Of a DNA stretch of 64,000 nt, positions 37,437 to 46,501 are shown one piece after another (positions within the stretch are counted from its first letter, which is position 1; each line of letters opens with the position of its first letter). The stretch covers positions 36,841 to 100,840 of the forward strand of contig CAIPVV010000008.1 of NCBI GenBank assembly GCA_903868595.1, read 5' to 3'. The translations under genes were made by a program, and so were the position numbers. The notes below the pieces were generated by a model, which was not told the DNA's origin, made no database searches, and worked only from the letters and a program-made list of their open reading frames with translations. Origin of the DNA: an uncultured Pseudomonadota bacterium. GTDB lineage: Bacteria > Pseudomonadota > Gammaproteobacteria > Steroidobacterales > Steroidobacteraceae.

Positions 37437-38461
37437 AAGGGAAGCGTCGCCAGCTGCGTGCTGCGGTAGGCAAACTCCAGGAACTGGCTCGGGTCCCCCA
37501 ACTGCTGCAGCAAGGGATTACCGATCAGCGGACGATCCGCCACGATGGGTACCACGCCCTTGAACTCCTTGCCCGCGTTGAACTCAGCGACATCCTTCGG
37601 ACCAAGGCCCTTGTTGAACAGCACGAAGAACTGCTTGAACAACTGCCAGTACAGGTCCTTCATCTTTACCACGTCGGCACCGGAGATCACTGGACCGTTG
37701 GCCGGCACCACGATTGTGTCGGGCTTCACGAGGTCAGCGAGGACCTCGTACGAGCGCACGAAGCCATGCATGAAACCGCCATTGAGATAGTCGATGACCG
37801 GCCAGCGGTCGGAGGTCACCGGACCACCGGCCACCAGCACATTGCGCTTCGGGAAGTACACGTAAAGGTCACCGTCGGTGTGCGCACCCGGTAGATAGCG
37901 GTATTGCACTTCCTCGCCGGCGAATTGCAACACGCCACGGTCGTAGGTGGTCACCGTCGGTTGGGCGGCTTCCGGCAGCGGGCCGATGGTGCCATCGAAT
38001 AGCGGCGAGCGCAGCTTGCGGCCGACGGCCAGCCGAGTGACTTCATGCGCGATGATCGTCGCGTGGTCCTTGCCAGCTACCTCGTTGAGGCCGGTCTGGT
38101 CCGGGTGCCAGTGCGTGTTCACTAGCGTGTGAACACGCTGCGTGCCGAGCTTGCCGTGCACGGCCTTCAGCAGCAGCGCAGCGTTCACCGCGTGACCGCC
38201 ATCGACGATCAGGGCACCGTCCGGTCCGGCAAAGGCGATCACGTTGCAACCGCTGCCGGAGAATAGCGTCAGCCCCCCGACGTCGCGCTGGATGATGTCC
38301 TTCGCCGAGACCTTCTTGCCAACGAAAGGCTTGGTGATCAGCGAATAGTCGACGCCGGCAGGCGGCGGGGCGGCCAACAGTGGCGCGGCTGCGCCCAACA
38401 AAGGCGCCGCGATGGCGAACTGCGCGCTGTCACGCAGGAAATGGCGACGGGAGATGGTCAT
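37433..38461 (-). CDS. Tat-exported metallo-beta-lactamase-fold protein with altered metal site
   Basis: A 342-residue protein. The N-terminus SRRHFLRDSA followed by a hydrophobic Ala-rich stretch is a Tat signal. The fold motif is THWHPDQTG at 116-124, so H117, H119 and D121 are present but the usual next His is Gln. GAHTDGD supplies the second-shell His. The usual bridging Asp position reads AGGPV and the last His motif reads PANGPV, so most ligands of the second metal are missing. Hydrolase activity with one metal is possible. Last gene of the four-gene operon, ten bases after the ankyrin gene; GAGGA precedes its ATG. Confidence 0.88.
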   Translation of the reverse strand: MTISRRHFLRDSAQFAIAAPLLGAAAPLLAAPPPAGVDYSLITKPFVGKKVSAKDIIQRDVGGLTLFSGSGCNVIAFAGPDGALIVDGGHAVNAALLLKAVHGKLGTQRVHTLVNTHWHPDQTGLNEVAGKDHATIIAHEVTRLAVGRKLRSPLFDGTIGPLPEAAQPTVTTYDRGVLQFAGEEVQYRYLPGAHTDGDLYVYFPKRNVLVAGGPVTSDRWPVIDYLNGGFMHGFVRSYEVLADLVKPDTIVVPANGPVISGADVVKMKDLYWQLFKQFFVLFNKGLGPKDVAEFNAGKEFKGVVPIVADRPLIGNPLLQQLGDPSQFLEFAYRSTQLATLPF

Positions 38462-38471
38462 GAAATCCTCT

Positions 38472-40046
38472 TTAGCGCGTGACAACCGGCTCCACCGGCC
38501 AGAGCACGGAGTCGTACACGGCGGTCGCGATGGGAGGACCCTGCGGCGGCCAGTCCGGGGTCGCCGCAAGCTCGACCTTCGCGCCGAGCTTGCGCAGGTT
38601 GGCAGCCAGCGCATTGTTAGGCGGCTGCGGCATCTGCAGGAACGGCACGTAGCCCCGTCCCATCGCATAGTCGAGCGCGGTGAGGCCGTCCTCGTCCTTC
38701 GCGTTGATATCCAGTTTCAAGTCCAGCAGTGCCTGCATGAGCTGTGGGTTGCCACCATTGCGCACCACGTAGTGCAGCGCCGAGCCACCGCGCGTGCGTG
38801 CGAGGAAGTGGCGTTTGGACATCAGGTTGACGTCGGCGCCAGCGTTAGCGAGCAGCTTCACCAGCTCGACTTGGGGGTTGGCGCGTGGCCCGCGGGGGCC
38901 GCTGCCCTCGGCCTCCGGTACAGGACTGCCCTCAGGCGGGCCGAAGGCCGCTGCCCCGCCACGCCCACCGCCGCGGGAACTCACGACCATGATGATCGGA
39001 CCGCGGCCATCCGCCGTGGCCAGGTGCGGATTGGCACCGTGCGCCAGCAGCAGCTTCACCACCTCGATATTGCCGGTGCCGGCGGCAACCAGTAAAGGCG
39101 TGAGGCCGCGGTCGGCAGCGCCGCCAAAGCCCGAGGCGCCGAAATGCTGCTGCTGGTTCGGATTAGCGCCGCGCTCCACCAGCAGGTTAACGAGTTCCCG
39201 GCCAGTGGCCTGGTTCGGGTGGTCATTGTCGAGCGGATTGCGGTTGTTCGCCGTCTGCATGTTGCTGATGGCGACGTGGAGCGGCGCGCGGCCGTACCAG
39301 TCCCAGGCGTTGACGTCTGCGCCGGCTTCGACGAGTCGCTTGGCAATGTCCCAGTTGGCGTTGAGCATGGCGACCGAGAGCGGCACCACCTCGCTGGGGT
39401 CGCCCAGGTTCACGTCGGCCTTGTGCTTCAGCAGAATCTCCACGCACTCGCGGCAGTTTTCGCGCGCTGCGTACAGCAGCGGCGTGAACCCGCCGCGGTC
39501 CAGTGATTTGGCACGGCTCTCGGCCGTGGCCACGCGCTGGTAGTCGCGGATCGCGCCGCGGGCGTTCACGTTCGCGCCTTTCGAGGCGAGCAGCTCGACC
39601 ATGGCCGGGTGGCGACGCGCCACCGCCCACATCAGCGGCGTCTGCCCGCCAAAGTTCTCGCGCGGGTCGACCTTCGCGCCCGCCTTCAACAGGAGCTTTG
39701 CTGCCGGGACGTCACCGGCGCGCGCCACCAGGTGCAGTGCCGTCTCACCATCCGCGTTGGGGGAGTTCGGATCAGCGCCAGCCTTCAGCAGAAGCGCGAT
39801 CAACTCCGTGTTGCCGCTGTCCGCGGCCAGCTGCATCGCGTTGACGCCGTAAGCGTTGACCGCGCGGACGTTTGCGCCGGCCTTGATCAGTCGTTTGGCT
39901 TCCGCGATGTCGCCCTGGAAGGCCGCCACCTGCAGCGCCGTAGTGCCGTCCGCCCGGACCGGTGCATCAATATTCCCGGCCGTCGCGCTCGCAACGGCCA
40001 GCAGTACGGCAGCAACCGCAGCAGCCGCCATTCCCCCTCGTGCCAT
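38472..40046 (-). CDS. Exported ankyrin-repeat protein
   Basis: A 524-residue protein with a signal sequence (about residues 1-24, ending ATAG) and about nine to ten ankyrin repeats. Typical units are GTTALQVAAFQGDIAEAKRL, DGETALHLVARAGDVPAAKL and RGLTPLLVAAGTGNIEVVKL. A Gly/Pro-rich insertion (near residues 365-395) separates the last repeats, and the C-terminal 60 residues have no repeat. Ankyrin arrays bind proteins, so it may hold the DUF1592, DUF1552 and MBL products together in the periplasm (inference). It starts at ATG 40046, four bases after the DUF1552 stop. Confidence 0.9.
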   Translation of the reverse strand: MARGGMAAAAVAAVLLAVASATAGNIDAPVRADGTTALQVAAFQGDIAEAKRLIKAGANVRAVNAYGVNAMQLAADSGNTELIALLLKAGADPNSPNADGETALHLVARAGDVPAAKLLLKAGAKVDPRENFGGQTPLMWAVARRHPAMVELLASKGANVNARGAIRDYQRVATAESRAKSLDRGGFTPLLYAARENCRECVEILLKHKADVNLGDPSEVVPLSVAMLNANWDIAKRLVEAGADVNAWDWYGRAPLHVAISNMQTANNRNPLDNDHPNQATGRELVNLLVERGANPNQQQHFGASGFGGAADRGLTPLLVAAGTGNIEVVKLLLAHGANPHLATADGRGPIIMVVSSRGGGRGGAAAFGPPEGSPVPEAEGSGPRGPRANPQVELVKLLANAGADVNLMSKRHFLARTRGGSALHYVVRNGGNPQLMQALLDLKLDINAKDEDGLTALDYAMGRGYVPFLQMPQPPNNALAANLRKLGAKVELAATPDWPPQGPPIATAVYDSVLWPVEPVVTR

Positions 40047-40050
40047 TGCC

Positions 40051-41328
40051 TTACGCCTCGCTGAAGGTGCCGGTAGCGTCGCCAAAGTGTTCCAGCTTCA
40101 CGCCCGCGCGTTGGGACATCGTCAGCAGCACGTTGGCGAGCGGCGTGTCCTTTGGAGCGGAGATGTGCTGCCCCCCCTTGAAGTTGCCGCCCTTGCCGAT
40201 GACCAAGGTCGGAAGCTGGCTGCAGTTGTGCAAATCCGAATTGCCCAGGTTCGACCCGTACAGGATCATCGACGTGTCGAGCAGGTTGTGGTTGCCTTCC
40301 TTGATGCTCTGCAGTTTCTGCGCGAACTTCGCAAAGCGCTCCATCTGCCACGTCTGCACACGACGCAGTTTCTCTTGCTTGTCCGGGTTCTCGCCGTGAT
40401 GCGACAGCGGGTGGTAGGCCTCATCCACGTTGATGGACGGGAAAGTGCGCATCGAGGCTTCCTTGATCATGCGCAGCGAGGCGACACGCGTCTGGCCGGT
40501 CTGGAAGGCCAGCGCCACCATCTCGAACTGTACGTCGACCAGTTCGGTGAAGTCATCGGGCGTGCCGCGTGGCGCATCGGGCAGTTGTCCCAGGCTGTCG
40601 GCCTTGGCCATCAACTTGGAGACACGGCCCTCCACCTCTCGGACAGACTGCAGGTAGTCGCTCACCAGCGCGCGGTCGGCTGCGCCGAGCTTGCGGTTGA
40701 GGCTTGCGCTGGACTCCAGCACATAGTCGAGCAGACTGTCGGTGGCCTTCAGGCGTGCGATGCGATCGGCGTTGGAGTCGCCGGGGCCGAACATCGTGTT
40801 GAACACTTTGCGCGGATTACCCTCCAGCGGAAGGCTGCGGTTGAGCCCCGTGTAGGAGGTGGCGCCACCGGGCTCCGCGCACAGCTCTAGGGACGTCAGC
40901 GGCGTGTCCTGGCCGATCGCCTTTGCGATCATCTGGTCGACCGACACGCCGGCCTCCGGGCCCCAGGTGTTCATCTGCGGATCCTGGACGGTCAGCCAGG
41001 TCTGCTCAGTGATGCCATGCGGCGGGTTCTGGCGCTCGCCGGACTTGTTGCGGATGTTGGTGAACAGGGTCACGTAGTCCCGCAGCGATTCCATAGGCTT
41101 GAGGATGGGCGAGAACTCGAAGCCCTTGCCCGCGCTCTTTGGTACCCAGAACTTCTCCACCGCACCGTGCGGCACGTACACAAAGCCGACACGCGGCTTC
41201 ACGGCGGCGGCGGTATCGGCGAACGCCGTGCGGGCCGGAATCATTGCGTCCAGCAGCGGCAGGCAAAGAGCAACACCGGCGCCCTGAAGCATCGTGCGGC
41301 GGGAAATGTGTTTCTTGGTCAGGAACAT
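40051..41328 (-). CDS. Tat-exported DUF1552 protein
   Basis: A 425-residue protein starting with a Tat-like signal (KHISRRTMLQGAGVALCLPLLD). The DUF1552 body shows VGFVYVPHGAVEKFWVP, SGERQNPPHGITEQTWL, GVSVDQMIAKAIGQDTPL, a central YHPLSHHGENPDKQEKL and the C-terminal GSNLGNSDLHNCSQLPTLVIG. The family is related to sulfatase/alkaline-phosphatase-like or DUF1501-type exported proteins found with DUF1592 partners, but no activity is established. It follows the DUF1592 gene by 16 bases and has GGAG before its ATG, so the two are a pair, as they commonly are. Confidence 0.92.
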   Translation of the reverse strand: MFLTKKHISRRTMLQGAGVALCLPLLDAMIPARTAFADTAAAVKPRVGFVYVPHGAVEKFWVPKSAGKGFEFSPILKPMESLRDYVTLFTNIRNKSGERQNPPHGITEQTWLTVQDPQMNTWGPEAGVSVDQMIAKAIGQDTPLTSLELCAEPGGATSYTGLNRSLPLEGNPRKVFNTMFGPGDSNADRIARLKATDSLLDYVLESSASLNRKLGAADRALVSDYLQSVREVEGRVSKLMAKADSLGQLPDAPRGTPDDFTELVDVQFEMVALAFQTGQTRVASLRMIKEASMRTFPSINVDEAYHPLSHHGENPDKQEKLRRVQTWQMERFAKFAQKLQSIKEGNHNLLDTSMILYGSNLGNSDLHNCSQLPTLVIGKGGNFKGGQHISAPKDTPLANVLLTMSQRAGVKLEHFGDATGTFSEA

Positions 41329-41344
41329 GATGCCTCCAGCTGAG

Positions 41345-43840
41345 CTACTTGACGGTCGAAGCGTTCTGCGCGGTGGTCGAGGTCGGCAGGGGCGGAGACG
41401 GCGCCCTACGACGGAACGCATTGCTGTTGACGACACCCCACACCAGATCTTCGAAACTGAGCCCCTCGGTCTTGGCCTTGCGCACGACGGCGCGCACCGT
41501 CGGCATGTCTTCATGGTCTATGTGCCGGCCCACCGAGTAGGTCATCAGCTTCTCGGTGATGATCTGCGCGAACTGGTCGCTGCGCGAGGCCAACGCCTTG
41601 TGCAGGTCCGCGGCACCGGCCAGGCGCTGGCCATCGGGCATCGTTCCGGAGGAATCGATCACCTGGCGCGACAGCGGGTCGATCGTGCGATACGCCCCAA
41701 CGGTATCGAAGTTCTCCAGCGCAAATCCCAGCGGGTCCATCACGGCATGGCAGCTCGCACACGCTGCATTACGTCGGTGGATCTCGGTCTGCTCGCGCAC
41801 CGTCGCGGGCTTGTTCTTAATGGCCTCGCCAAGGTCTGGCACGTTGGGCGGCGGGACCGCCGGCGGCGTGCCAAGGATGCGCTCCATAATCCACGCGCCG
41901 CGCAGCACCGGGGCTGTGCGGTTCGGGTTGGCCGTTGTCATCAGGACCGCTCCCTTGCCCAGCAGGCCGAAGCGGTTCGGATCCTTCAGCGTAACCTTGT
42001 GGAAGCCATTGCCGCGGATGTCGGTGTAGCCGTAGATCAGCGCGACCTGCTCGTTGATGAACGTTTCATCGGAAGTCAGCAGGTCCGTGACCGGACGGTC
42101 GGCGCGCAGGATGCTGTCCATGAACAGCTCCAGCTCCTTCTTGAGGGCCGGGCGCGGGTCGTAAACGCCGCTCGCGTTCTGGAACAGCGCTGCCGACGGT
42201 ACGATGGTGTCCATCTTCGCGATGTTGAGCCACTGGAAGGCGAAGTCGCGCGTCAGCGAGATGCCGCGCGGATCGGCGATCATACGATGCACCTGGGCCT
42301 TGAGCACCTCGGGCTGGGACAGCTGCCCCTTCTCGGCGAGCGTGAGCAGCTCCTCGTCCGGGAGACTGCTCCAAAGGAAGAACGACAGGCGCGTGGCCAG
42401 CTCTACATCCGTCAGCGCGCGGGTGCCCTGTTCGGCCGGGCCTTCGACCCGGTACAGGAAGTACGGGCTGACCAGGATGGCCGCGATCGCCTCGCGCACA
42501 CCGGCCTCAAAGCCGGCGACCTTCTGGCCCTTTTCGTAGAAGCCCATCAGCGGAGCGAGTTCCTCGTCCGTCACCGGACGGCGGAAGGCCTGGTGGGCCA
42601 GCCGGCCGATTATCTTCTGGGCGCAGGCGCGCTCGTCAGCCGCACCTTTCGGCTTGCAGGTGAAGATCCTCTTGCGGCTCTCCGAGTCGCTCATGCCGGT
42701 GATCTTCACCGGACCCTTGACCTGGAAGGCATGCACGGCCGGCACGCGGTGCTGGCCACCCTCCAGCGCGTTCGCCGCGCGGCGGTCATCCCCCGGCTGG
42801 TACTGCAGGGTGCGCGAATCGTCTTCCGCATAGCTGCGGCGCAGGAACGTCACGGCGATGGTGTGCTGGCCGGCAGTGGCGCGGAAATGAATGTCCTTCA
42901 GCCGACCGTTAATCTGGGCCACGGCGTCGTCGAGCCGCTGGTCGATGGCCGTGTGGTCCTCTTCGCCGCCGATTTCGGTGCGCCAGATTTCCTTGCCGTC
43001 CAGCAGCGCGATCACGGTGTTCTCGAACTCCATGTTCGGCACCGTGCGGGCCAGGGCCATGTCGCCGATGGTGAGCACGTACTCGCCATCGGCCGGGAAA
43101 TTGTGCAGCGCGCTCATGCCGCCGCGTGTGCCGAAGGGCATGCCATCCTTGTAGCGGCGCTGGTTACCCGAGCCTGCAGCCGGCGCGGCCGCCAGCGAGA
43201 GAATCATGTTCGGGACGAGACCGTAGGTGGTCTCCAGCGGCACGGACTTCGGGTCGCCCGCGGCCAGCAAGGCGATCGAGCGCGAGGCCGTGAGCGCCTG
43301 GTCCATGAACGAGGCGTTCATCTGCAGCTGCTCGGCATTGTTGTCGAAATCATCCTTGACCGGGTCCTGCGGCAGCCACTGCGCTGCGTCAATCTGCAAT
43401 CCCAGCAGATCCCGCACCGAGTTCGCGTATTCACGGCGGTTGAGGCGGCGCAGTGGCACGTAACCCGTGTACGGGGCCGCCTGCTGCGCCTTGTCGAGCG
43501 TGGTTTCGAGCCAGTTCACCATGCTCTGCACGGCGGCGCGTTCCGGCTGCTTCTCGGTCGGCGGCGGCATCAGGCCGCTGCGCAGCTTCTTGATGGCGGC
43601 TTCCCAGATCTTTGACTCCTGCGGCACGCCATCCGGTGACAGCGTGTCGAGGGCGATTTTGCCGGCCCAGTCCGTGGTGTTATGGCAATGGAAGCAGTAG
43701 TCCTCCACCGTCTGCCAATTCGCATCGTGCGCCTTCGGCGGGTTGGTGCCCGCGGAGACGGCAGCAGCCTGCGCCGGGCCCACTGCAGCGACGATCGCGC
43801 CAAGGCCCGCCACCACAGCCAGCAATCGCATCGAAGTCAT
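41345..43840 (-). CDS. Exported DUF1592/DUF1588/DUF1587/DUF1595/DUF1585 cytochrome-like protein
   Basis: An 831-residue Sec-exported protein (signal about residues 1-25). The first haem motif CFHCH is at 49-53 in a planctomycete-type cytochrome module, followed by DUF1587 (LRRLNRREYANSVRDLLGL), a carbohydrate-binding-like beta module (about 215-370), DUF1595 and DUF1592 (FRRPVTDEELAPLM, ATRLSFFLWSSLPDEELL), DUF1588 with a second haem-type motif CASCH, and DUF1585 (SGTMPDGQRLAGAADL) at the end. Probably a multi-haem redox or degradative enzyme in the periplasm; no reaction is known. First gene of the operon; a G-rich ribosome site precedes the ATG. Confidence 0.93.
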   Translation of the reverse strand: MTSMRLLAVVAGLGAIVAAVGPAQAAAVSAGTNPPKAHDANWQTVEDYCFHCHNTTDWAGKIALDTLSPDGVPQESKIWEAAIKKLRSGLMPPPTEKQPERAAVQSMVNWLETTLDKAQQAAPYTGYVPLRRLNRREYANSVRDLLGLQIDAAQWLPQDPVKDDFDNNAEQLQMNASFMDQALTASRSIALLAAGDPKSVPLETTYGLVPNMILSLAAAPAAGSGNQRRYKDGMPFGTRGGMSALHNFPADGEYVLTIGDMALARTVPNMEFENTVIALLDGKEIWRTEIGGEEDHTAIDQRLDDAVAQINGRLKDIHFRATAGQHTIAVTFLRRSYAEDDSRTLQYQPGDDRRAANALEGGQHRVPAVHAFQVKGPVKITGMSDSESRKRIFTCKPKGAADERACAQKIIGRLAHQAFRRPVTDEELAPLMGFYEKGQKVAGFEAGVREAIAAILVSPYFLYRVEGPAEQGTRALTDVELATRLSFFLWSSLPDEELLTLAEKGQLSQPEVLKAQVHRMIADPRGISLTRDFAFQWLNIAKMDTIVPSAALFQNASGVYDPRPALKKELELFMDSILRADRPVTDLLTSDETFINEQVALIYGYTDIRGNGFHKVTLKDPNRFGLLGKGAVLMTTANPNRTAPVLRGAWIMERILGTPPAVPPPNVPDLGEAIKNKPATVREQTEIHRRNAACASCHAVMDPLGFALENFDTVGAYRTIDPLSRQVIDSSGTMPDGQRLAGAADLHKALASRSDQFAQIITEKLMTYSVGRHIDHEDMPTVRAVVRKAKTEGLSFEDLVWGVVNSNAFRRRAPSPPLPTSTTAQNASTVK

Positions 43841-44567
43841 CCCGATCCCCCCAGTTGATCGCCGGCCGTGCCAGCGATTCGTCCGCTATCTGATGCGCCC
43901 AAGTATATGAGTCATGGATCCGAAAGAGGTTCACCTTTTTGAGGCCTCGGCCTCGGAGGCGGGGCGCCAAGTGGTTGATTTTGGTGACGGCGCGCCACCG
44001 GTCGGGATCCGGTGTCGCCCCGGCTGGCCCCTTCCCCGGGGCTCGGCCAACCCGGCGGGTCGCGCGCGCGCGGCAAGGACGGCGTCATCGTGAGGTGGGA
44101 CATGTCGTCAGGGGAGACCCGATCCCGCGCGGCCCCCGTCGCCGCGATCACGCGCAGCCGCCCCGGGCTGCTCGGCTATGCGGGCGCCACCGCGACCGGT
44201 TCTGAACTCCTTCGACGCTGCCTTCACCCCATCCCACTGAAGATCGTTTGCACGTTCCTCCAGTTGTGCGATGCAAACTCCGTACTCGCCTCGTAGGGAG
44301 GTGGCGCAGATGCCCCTTATGGTGCGATGCGCGATCGAAGACGAAACGGTCACTGCTGTGACCGGTGGGAAATGCCCCGAACTGCCCGCCACTGCCTGGA
44401 CGGAGCAAGTCGCAGGCAGCGACGGCGCGATAGGGCGCTACAGACCCTTGACCGCGAACCGGCAATGCCCGAAGCCGGCCCGGTCAGTCGGTCAAGACCA
44501 CCGGGACGGCGCCGCACACCTGCAGCCTGCCGTCAGGATAGCCGCTGCTGCACGCACTGCGACGGGG
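43841..44567. other. Long intergenic region, no gene recognised
   Basis: About 725 bases upstream of the DUF1592 operon. It should carry the operon promoter. Short frames, one of 58 codons from ATG at 43914 and a minus-strand one with IAQLEERANDLQWDG, look slightly protein-like, but I recognise no family and think they may be relics. Confidence 0.4.
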
Positions 44568-45752
44568 CTAGGGGAGCATCCACAGTTTCGCGTAGGCCGC
44601 CCTGAACGCATCGCCGTAGCCCTTGTCGAAGCTGGCCGGGATGCCGGCCTCGGCCACGTTCTGCCTGGTGAACACGCGGAATGGCACATTCATCGACTTG
44701 ACGGCCCCCTGCCCGGCGATCACGCGCATCTCTGCGTCGGCCACCGCATAACCTACCCAAGCGGTGCTCTCGCCAACGCTCATTTCCACCTCGCCGGAGC
44801 GGATGAGGTCGAGGATATGGGGCGTGCCGTTGAAGCCCACCACATGCACGCGTCCGACGGCCTTTGCCGCCGAGATCACCGGCACCACATGCTCAGCCAT
44901 GCTGTCGTAGATGCAGATGATGTAGGTCAGTTGCGGGTCAAGCGAGAGCGCCGACTGCACGGCAGGGCCGATGCCGGACGCCCACTGGGGAATTGGCACG
45001 TTTACGAAGCGATGCTGGATATCAGTGCCACCGTACTGCTGGAATTCCTCGCTGATACTCTGGCGCATCGAGCGCGTGGAGGGCAGTTCATCGGAGACCA
45101 CCACCAGCACATGAGCCTTGGGGTCATGCAGGATGACCCAGTCGGCCATCAGGCGCGCAGCCCGACCGAAATCGACCGGCAGGTTGAAATCGGTATTTGG
45201 TGCGACCTCGCCGATCCCAAAGTTGTGCGACACCGCCACCTTGATGCCCTTGGCCTCGGCAGCGCGCACCTGGGGCCCCAGCGCCACCGGATCAGGACCG
45301 GCATAAAGGTCTATCAGAGTTGGCTTGGTCAGCAGTGCGGCGGCAAAACCCTGCTGGTATTCGACCAGCTTGCCGCTATTGCTGAGCACGGAGAACGGGT
45401 ACCCGACGCGTTGCGCCGCCTCCCGCATGCCCATCAGGCCGTGCGCGTACCACGGATCGCTGGAGGGCCCGGGAATGCTCAAGATGGACTTTCCCTGCAT
45501 CACCTTGCGCGCATCAAAGGCAGGGCCCGCGGCCATGAAAGCCGGCACGCCCGCGACAGCGCCCAGCGCCGCCGCGGCATGCTGCTGGTCAGGCTTGCTT
45601 GCGGCAAGGCCCGTCCGCTTGCCAACGGCCAAGCCCGCTGCATCGCCCGCTCCCCCCAGCAAGGTGGTGTCCTTTCCACTTGGTGCGATCTGACTGGTGG
45701 CAAGACGGCCAGCAAGCAGCAGAAGCACACCGAGCAAGATTGATTTTTTCAC
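44568..45752 (-). CDS. Periplasmic binding protein, type 1 (ribose/TMAO-sensor like), orphan
   Basis: A 394-residue protein with a Sec signal (residues 1-20). The two-lobed PBP1 fold is suggested by SIPGPSSDPWYAHGLMGMREAA, then TLIDLYAGPDPVALGPQVRAAEAKGIKV (partner-lobe strand), VLVVVSDELPSTRSM, and TYIICIYDSMAEHVV and VVGFNGTPHILDLI. An unusual Ala/Gly-rich segment separates the signal from the first lobe (about residues 25-85). No ABC transporter or sensor kinase is adjacent. The GTG start at 45752 is supported by AGGGA six bases upstream. Ligand unknown, perhaps a sugar or small signal. Confidence 0.82.
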   Translation of the reverse strand: MKKSILLGVLLLLAGRLATSQIAPSGKDTTLLGGAGDAAGLAVGKRTGLAASKPDQQHAAAALGAVAGVPAFMAAGPAFDARKVMQGKSILSIPGPSSDPWYAHGLMGMREAAQRVGYPFSVLSNSGKLVEYQQGFAAALLTKPTLIDLYAGPDPVALGPQVRAAEAKGIKVAVSHNFGIGEVAPNTDFNLPVDFGRAARLMADWVILHDPKAHVLVVVSDELPSTRSMRQSISEEFQQYGGTDIQHRFVNVPIPQWASGIGPAVQSALSLDPQLTYIICIYDSMAEHVVPVISAAKAVGRVHVVGFNGTPHILDLIRSGEVEMSVGESTAWVGYAVADAEMRVIAGQGAVKSMNVPFRVFTRQNVAEAGIPASFDKGYGDAFRAAYAKLWMLP

Positions 45753-46501
45753 TGGACATCCCTGTTCTGGCAGTAGGAATTTCTAAACATCTGGAATTTT
45801 CGCATAAGTCGCCACCGAGTGCGGCCCGCTCTCCGGGTGAGGTTCACCGATCGGAGCGTTTGCACCCTTGCTCGATCCCTTGCGCGCTATCACAGGCTTC
45901 ACAGCGCGTTGCACTACCGCAACGACGCAGCTTGATATCCCCACACAGTTGCCGCCCAGCCCGCGACGCGGGAGATTCCCGTCTTTTCAGTAACGCTGCA
46001 GAATACATCGAGTAGTTCGTCCGACAGACGCGCCCGCTGCGCCGTCAAGACAGCGATGGCTCCAACGGCCTGCAGGGCAGCAACCGGTACGTGACGGCGC
46101 CCATCGCCCCTGACGCCAAGGCGCTTAGCAGGCAGCAGATACGGCGAAGGCCTGCGGGACCTTGTCATACCAGCCTAACCTGCGCAGCCCTTGGATGAAG
46201 ATAGGGTCGGCAGCGGTGAGGCCGTCCCGCTGCGGAATCTCCGCCGGCAGTCGGGGTGCCGAGGTGCCGAGCACCTGATTTGGCGTGAACGGATTAAGAT
46301 AACCACCCAGCTCTCGCCGGCGATTTCGCAAGGCGCACCAGGACAGCGCCGAGCGAGCGTTTTGCCTTGCAAGGGGTTACCAAGCCAGCAGTCAAGCCTT
46401 GGATCGCAAACAGGCGGCGAGCATATGAGCGTATCCTTGCCATGCCTCCGCGATAACAACGCTGATCACGCTAATCTTCATGCCATCCACGGGGTCACCA
46501 C
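45753..46501. other. Long intergenic region with protein-like minus-strand remnants
   Basis: About 750 bases. On the minus strand two short frames read fairly natural protein (PRLPAEIPQRDGLTAADP near 46230, and AKRLGVRGDGRRHVPVAALQ near 46090) with no family I recognise and no start sites; they may be pieces of a broken gene. From about 46230 onward the sequence belongs to the duplicated cassette. Confidence 0.35.

Noticed and set aside
41294..43615. 773-codon plus-strand open frame
   Set aside because: It is antisense to the well-supported DUF1592 gene; long mirror frames are expected in high-GC coding DNA, and it has no domain.
43914..44090. 58-codon frame starting MDPKEVHLFEAS
   Set aside because: Starts naturally but becomes Arg/Pro/Ala-rich, with no ribosome site or homologue that I know.
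44271..45743. 490-codon plus-strand open frame
   Set aside because: Antisense to the binding-protein gene, which has a signal peptide, ribosome site and family motifs.
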